From assembly GCF_001887355.1 (NCBI RefSeq), contig NZ_MPIN01000004.1, forward strand, positions 1-64,000: a stretch of DNA of 64,000 nucleotides, given 5' to 3'. The position numbers were made by a program, and so were the translations under genes. Within the stretch, counting starts at the first letter, position 1. Each line of letters begins with the position of its first letter. Source of the DNA: Cystobacter ferrugineus (GTDB lineage Bacteria > Myxococcota > Myxococcia > Myxococcales > Myxococcaceae). Below, one piece after another: positions 60,489-64,000 of the stretch. The notes beneath the pieces were generated by a model. That model was not told where the DNA came from and did not search any database. It saw nothing but the letters and a program-made list of their open reading frames with translations.

Positions 60489-61241
60489 TCAGCGGCAGTC
60501 CACAGGCAGGTAGACCTGGCCCTGAAAGCCCTTGGGGCGTTTGCCCCCTCCATAGGCGCCCCGGATTGCCTGCTCGGCCAACTCACCGCGTTGCTCTACC
60601 TCTTCCCTGGGCAACTCCTCTGCCTTCTGGGCCGCCCGCTCCTTCCAGGAAGCATGGGGCTTCTTGCGCCGGTAGCTCCAGCGGTACAGCGTTACTCCGG
60701 GCTCGGGCGTGCGCCAGGACAACTGCCAGAGTGCTCCCCCGTTCTCGAATTCGAGGAAGAGCGACCCCTCGAAGCCGGTGCCTCCCGCGAGCTTCTTGTC
60801 AGGCTCGACAGCCTCATTCAGAGCAGCCAAGTAGCGCCCCGCCTGTTCTCTCCCTTCCTGGCGCCCCTCCTCATTGTCCGGCTTGATCTCGAAGAGCACG
60901 AGGGCTCGGGTATCGGTGATGTCCGGGCGCAAGAGCCTCACGAGCTTTGGAAGACGCTCGGGGTCCCCCAACTCCCCCTTCCCCACAATGGTGTATAGAT
61001 TGACGGTGTCGAGGAAGACGGCGTTGGTGGGGTGCTGCACGCGGTAATCTATACCAATAGCCTCATGTGCGGCCTTGCCGAGAAAAGCGCCCCAGGGCTC
61101 CTTGGCGTCCGGCTTACGACCAGGGAGCTTCGAGGAGGGCGGCTCCGCCTGAGCGCCGAGGGTCGCCACGAACACCAGGAGAAAACCCGCCAGCCCCAAG
61201 GTGCTCCTCGTCCTGCTTCCACGCTCTTTCATGGCCAACAT
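60489..61241 (-). CDS. Secreted PD-(D/E)XK nuclease-like protein, candidate toxin
   Basis: A protein of about 250 residues. The signal peptide TLGLAGFLLVFVATLGAQAE follows a basic N-terminus. RLLRPDITDTRALVLFEIKP gives the Asp...ExK of PD-(D/E)XK nucleases (D then E-I-K). GREQAGRYLAALN gives the QxxxY motif common in that superfamily. Other conserved-looking stretches: AIGIDYRVQHPTNAVFLDTV and FEGSLFLEFENGGALWQLSW. ATG 61241 has GGAGG three bases upstream; ATG 61232 is an alternative. I infer a nuclease effector or an exported nuclease paired with the 59601 gene. Experimental activity is unknown. Confidence 0.62.
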   Translation of the reverse strand: MLAMKERGSRTRSTLGLAGFLLVFVATLGAQAEPPSSKLPGRKPDAKEPWGAFLGKAAHEAIGIDYRVQHPTNAVFLDTVNLYTIVGKGELGDPERLPKLVRLLRPDITDTRALVLFEIKPDNEEGRQEGREQAGRYLAALNEAVEPDKKLAGGTGFEGSLFLEFENGGALWQLSWRTPEPGVTLYRWSYRRKKPHASWKERAAQKAEELPREEVEQRGELAEQAIRGAYGGGKRPKGFQGQVYLPVDCR

Positions 61242-61332
61242 GCTCCTCCCGGTACGGTGTAAATTTGGGGAGCGAACCATGAGGGGCTGACATGTCGATG
61301 TTTGGTCCAGATTTGGTCCGACAAGAACCGAT

Positions 61333-62911
61333 GTAACCGTTCACCGGATTGGCTTGGTTGAAGAGGAGACGGGCAGGAGGTGACCGCAGAAGTGGCGCTG
61401 GACAAGAGGACGTCTGGCGTGGTGTAGCAAGGGCATGGTGCAGGTGGATGCCCGAGACGTGCAGATAGCGCGGCTGGAGAAGAGGCTGGAAGCAGCGCTG
61501 GCGCGTATCGCGCAGTTGGAGGAGGAGAATGCGAGGTTGCGCGAGGAGAATCGTCGGCTGAAGGAGAGGCTGGGACTCAACTCGAGCAACTCCTCCAAGC
61601 CGCCCTCCTCGGACGCACCCGGCACCCCGCGCCAGGGCAAGAAGCCCACGGGGCGACGTCCCGGAGGACAGCCTGGACACAAGAAGCATGAGCGTGCGCT
61701 GCTGCCGCCCGAGCAGGTGCAGCACGTGGTGGAGGTGGTGCCCCGGGAGTGCCGGGGTTGCAAGCGGCGGTTGCACGGGCAGGACAGCGCGCCCCGGCGG
61801 CACCAGGTGGTGGAGGTGCCGCCCCTGTCGGCCCTTGTCACCGAGTACCGCTGCCATGCACTCACGTGCCCTGCCCGCGGGGTGGTGACGCGCGGGGAGG
61901 TGCCGGAGCACGCACGCAGCGTCTTCGGTGACAGGCTCGCGGCGCTCGCCTCGCTGCTGGTGGGCAAGTACCGCCTGTCCAAGCGGCTGGTGAAGGACGC
62001 CTTGTCCGACATGCTGGGGGTGGAGTTGTCGCTGGGCAGTGTCAGCAACCTGGAGGCGGAGATGGCGGACGCGCTCGCGCCAGCGGCGGCCGAAGCCCTC
62101 GCCTCCGTGCGAGCCTCGGAGGCAGTCAACGCCGACGAGACGAGTTTCGCACAGGGACGAGAGGGGGGCCGGGCCGCGCGTGCCTGGCTGTGGGTGGTGG
62201 CCACGGCGCTGGTGGTGGTGTTCCACATCGCTCCCCTCCGCGGCGGCAAGGTGGCGCGCCAGTTGCTGGGCGAGGACTTCGCGGGCTTTCTCACCAGTGA
62301 CAGGTGGAGCGGCTACGAGTGGGTGGACGCGGGGCTGCGGCAGCTGTGCTGGGCACACCTCACGCGTGACTTCCAGGGCTTCATCGACAGGGGCGGCCGG
62401 GGCGGGGAGATAGGCCAGAAACTCATGCACGAGCGCAACCGATTCTTCGAGTGGTACCACCGCGTGCGCGACGGCACCCTGGCACGCGAGGAATTCGAAA
62501 AGCGCATGCGCGAGGTGGAAAGCGAAGTCGGCCAATTGCTGCGCGAGGCGGCACGGCGGGCGGAGAAGAAGACGGCCGGCATGGCCCGGGAAATGCTGCG
62601 CTTGGAGAAGTGTCTGTGGACGTTTGTCGATGTGCCGGGCCTGGAGCCCACCAACAACTTTGGTGAGCGCTGCATCCGGCACGCCGTCATGTACAGGAAG
62701 ACGTCCTTTGGCACGCAGAGCGTGGAGGGCAGCCGCTTCGTGGAGCGAATCTTCACCGCCACTGTCACCCTCAAGTTGCAGGGCCGCGACGTGCTCGCCT
62801 TCCTGACCGACTCCCTCGCCGCTCACCGCCGGGGCCTACACGGGCCTTCTCTCCTACCCTCCGCGCCCGGGCCTCAGCTCGCTCTCACCGCCTGAGCTGG
62901 TGAACGGTTAC
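61333..62911 (+). mobile_element. IS66-family insertion sequence
   Basis: A 1,579-bp element with 13-bp inverted ends GTAACCGTTCACC (61333-61345) and GGTGAACGGTTAC (62899-62911) around one transposase gene. No TnpA/TnpB accessory genes are present, as in the reduced IS66 members. The immediate flanks show no obvious 8-bp target duplication, in line with rearrangement after insertion. Confidence 0.85.
61435..62895 (+). CDS. IS66-family transposase
   Basis: A 486-residue transposase. An N-terminal leucine-zipper-like helix (EKRLEAALARIAQLEEENAR), then LNSSNSSKPPSSDAPGTPRQ and the basic GRRPGGQPGHKKHERALL lead to a Zn-binding segment (CRGCKRRLHG ... YRCHALTCPARG). The DDE catalytic residues are Asp234 (NADETSF), Asp289 (TSDRWSGYEW) and Glu411 (NNFGERCIRH), with the NNxxER motif typical of IS66 TnpC. 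Length is normal and no frameshift is present, so it may be active. It lies within inverted ends 61333-62911. Confidence 0.93.
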   Translation: MVQVDARDVQIARLEKRLEAALARIAQLEEENARLREENRRLKERLGLNSSNSSKPPSSDAPGTPRQGKKPTGRRPGGQPGHKKHERALLPPEQVQHVVEVVPRECRGCKRRLHGQDSAPRRHQVVEVPPLSALVTEYRCHALTCPARGVVTRGEVPEHARSVFGDRLAALASLLVGKYRLSKRLVKDALSDMLGVELSLGSVSNLEAEMADALAPAAAEALASVRASEAVNADETSFAQGREGGRAARAWLWVVATALVVVFHIAPLRGGKVARQLLGEDFAGFLTSDRWSGYEWVDAGLRQLCWAHLTRDFQGFIDRGGRGGEIGQKLMHERNRFFEWYHRVRDGTLAREEFEKRMREVESEVGQLLREAARRAEKKTAGMAREMLRLEKCLWTFVDVPGLEPTNNFGERCIRHAVMYRKTSFGTQSVEGSRFVERIFTATVTLKLQGRDVLAFLTDSLAAHRRGLHGPSLLPSAPGPQLALTA

Positions 62912-62926
62912 GAAGGGAGCAGTCAG

Positions 62927-63244
62927 ATGGATTGGAGAACAATCGATCTACATGGTGCCGCGAGCATTTCGCGGGTGGTCAACGTCTTCGAGATTCGCGA
63001 CATGCGCGGCATTCCATGGACAAAATACAAGATCAAGGTTCTCGAAGAAAACTCTGGAGGCTTCCTCGCAGTCGCCAATGTGTGTGTAAAAAATGCCAAT
63101 GGCACCCCCGATGGGGAGGCAGGACTCGGACGGACAGAGATAGAGGCCCTACAGGATCTCATCACGAGACTGGGTGAAAGATTGAACTCTCGCACGGACT
63201 GGCAAGAGGAAGATTTTGAATGGAGCGACCCGCAGGACTTCTGA
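62927..63244 (+). CDS. Small protein, likely immunity partner of the split SitA5-like toxin
   Basis: A 105-residue acidic soluble protein, no known family: MDWRTIDLHGAASISRVVNV, RDMRGIPWTKYKIKVLEENS, AVANVCVKNANGTPDGEAGL, and the C-terminus TDWQEEDFEWSDPQDF. Start ATG 62927 has GGGAG eight bases upstream; this SD lies only three bases beyond the right end of the insertion, so the gene is intact. Small acidic proteins directly downstream of a polymorphic toxin are usually its immunity protein. Without the insertion, it would follow the toxin remnant at 58406-59353 within about 20 bp. It is less GC-rich than the window average. Confidence 0.72.
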   Translation: MDWRTIDLHGAASISRVVNVFEIRDMRGIPWTKYKIKVLEENSGGFLAVANVCVKNANGTPDGEAGLGRTEIEALQDLITRLGERLNSRTDWQEEDFEWSDPQDF

Positions 63245-63332
63245 GGGACGGAGCAACAGCGCCCCCCCGTGCTTGAACATGAACACTCACTTGGCTCCAG
63301 GTTCACCACGCCGAGGAGAAATGTGGCCCGGC

Positions 63333-64000
63333 GTGTGTCAGACCCACTGGGTATTTCCTTGGGTTTGCAACCCATCAGGGGGGGGATAGCCATCACCACG
63401 GGGAATTCCCATGAAGCTGGCCGAAGCGGTGGTGTTGTTGGTGTTTCTCACCGGATGCGCGACAACCCAGGGGACGGGAGGTTCTGGCCCTTCGCCCTTT
63501 ACCGGGGGCCAGGCCCGCCGTGAAGAAGGAACTGCCCTGGTTGAACGTGCCCGGCGGACGGATGAAGACGACCCTCTTCCATGGCCCCTGGCAGTGTCGC
63601 CGGGAGTTCATGAACGGGTGCCAGAGGGAGTGCGCTAGCGAGGGCCACACGCTCAAGGGCTGCATGTGGCTGGCCGATTTCAAGTTCGACTGGGAGGGAC
63701 GCCTCGTTGCCTTGCCCGTTCCCGTCAAGGGCGGGAGCCGTTACGGCATCTATCACTGCTGCTGCAGCTACACCGAGCTGTCGAAGGAAGAAAACGAGAC
63801 CCAGCGCGATACATGGGACGCCTTCAGAGCCTCGTTCCGGGATGATTGGTCAAAGAAGTTCGGGCAGTGGCCCTTCGAAAACGGGGAGAATTGGCCAGGG
63901 CACCATGTCCATGACCTGAAGCACGGTGGCAACCCGGTGGACCGCAACAACATCATTCCCGCGCAGCCGGGTGTGCATAAGGTCTTCACCAAGGCGTACC
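63333..64000 (+). repeat. Right copy of the long direct repeat (continues past window edge)
   Basis: Begins at GTGTGTCAGAC (63333) and parallels the block starting at 56980: same leader, promoter-region text with a few changes (for example CAGGGGGGTGG versus CAGGGGGGGGATAG), then the toxin gene. Near-identical to about 63773, after which the toxin sequences differ. A recent duplication or gene conversion is implied. Confidence 0.85.
63411..64000 (+). CDS. Second SitA-like lipoprotein toxin (partial at window edge), same G5 frameshift
   Basis: ATG 63411 encodes the same lipoprotein leader MKLAEAVVLLVFLTG-C as the first copy. The leader frame again closes soon after the G5 tract (63504-63508). 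The toxin body runs in the +1 frame from GTG 63520 to the window end: WLADFKFDWEGRLVALPV, YGIYHCCCSYTELSKEENET, FRDDWSKKFGQWPFENGENW, PGHHVHDLKHGGNPVDRNNI, IPAQPGVHKVFTKAY. The HH, N, H nuclease pattern is retained. The middle section (TELSKEENETQRDTWDAFRA) differs from the first copy, so the pair may have different specificities. The 3' end and any immunity gene lie outside the window. Confidence 0.68.

Larger units (their letters stand above)
59354..62911. mobile_element. 3.56-kb composite insertion bounded by 13-bp inverted ends, splitting a toxin/immunity pair
   Basis: The left boundary is GTAACCGTTCACC (59354-59366), interrupting the toxin frame. The right boundary is the inverse copy GGTGAACGGTTAC (62899-62911), 15 bp before the start of the downstream immunity gene. 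A third copy, in the left orientation, at 61333 marks the start of the IS66-like element. Contents: repeats at 59396-59510, two minus-strand passenger genes and the IS. No 8-bp target duplication is seen at the outer ends (TCTTATCT versus GAAGGGAG). It looks like an IS-end remnant plus a complete IS mobilising two genes. Confidence 0.65.

Noticed and set aside
61114-62826. Antisense open frame across the IS66 transposase
   Set aside because: It is a shadow of the transposase codon pattern; the sense frame has the DDE residues.
59346-62919. Search for an 8-bp target duplication at the ends of the composite insertion
   Set aside because: The 8 bp outside the left end (TCTTATCT) and the right end (GAAGGGAG) do not match, so no duplication is claimed.

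Overview
The window is high-GC bacterial DNA with dense genes on both strands. It looks like a myxobacterium of the Cystobacter/Archangium/Myxococcus group. The evidence is four Ser/Thr kinase genes (one a 1,761-residue kinase/ATPase/histidine-kinase hybrid), a DUF2381 gene beside a kinase gene, two paralogous cysteine-rich DUF4215 plus fibro-slime lipoproteins, many lipoprotein signal peptides, and a cluster resembling the Sit (swarm-inhibition) polymorphic lipoprotein toxins. No rRNA, tRNA or CRISPR array was recognised. Most starts are ATG, but several GTG or TTG starts are supported by Shine-Dalgarno (SD) sequences.

Layout. 0.3-8 kb holds nucleic-acid enzymes and small regulators: a receiver-like protein, an XPB-type helicase overlapping its DUF790/Bax1 partner, an XRE regulator, a receiver lacking its phospho-acceptor, an MbtH-like protein without an NRPS, and one protein that fuses two SF1 helicases. 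8-13 kb has a metallophosphoesterase, a YfhO-like membrane protein and the first DUF4215/fibro-slime lipoprotein, closed by a strong hairpin. 13.2-15.2 kb is a MarR gene followed by an FAD monooxygenase whose promoter is covered by palindromes. 15.2-24.4 kb carries a membrane-anchored kinase, two large low-complexity proteins of unknown function, a ferredoxin-P450 operon, a PilZ protein and a TPR protein. 24.8-33.5 kb has a LOG-like protein, a large lipoprotein, a 5'-truncated metalloprotease, a short colinear run on the minus strand ending in a porin, and a secreted GH18 chitinase.

33.6-45.6 kb: a kinase with a C-terminal membrane anchor, the second DUF4215/fibro-slime lipoprotein, a second P450 with an unusual I-helix motif, an M28 peptidase and the hybrid kinase. 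45.7-49.8 kb is a tightly coupled four-gene locus (His-rich membrane protein, TonB-dependent receptor, two lipoproteins) that looks like outer-membrane uptake, probably of a metal. 49.9-53.9 kb has a ROK sugar kinase convergent with a XylF-like sugar-binding lipoprotein, a methyltransferase pseudogene and a kinase-fold protein. 54.0-57.0 kb is a kinase plus DUF2381 pair.

57.0-64.0 kb is the most unusual region, a decayed and rearranged polymorphic-toxin island. Two copies of a lipoprotein toxin gene with a GHH/HNH-like nuclease end lie in direct orientation about 6.35 kb apart. Both carry the same apparent frameshift in a G5 tract just after the lipoprotein leader. Between them are a SUKH (SMI1/KNR4) immunity gene, a second truncated SUKH copy fused to the middle of another toxin, and that toxin's own immunity gene. 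The toxin and its immunity gene are now separated by a 3.56-kb insertion bounded by 13-bp inverted ends. The insertion contains an IS66-family element and a two-gene passenger operon that itself looks like a secreted PD-(D/E)XK nuclease plus immunity protein. Assignments to Sit families rest on remembered sequence patterns and are marked as inference.
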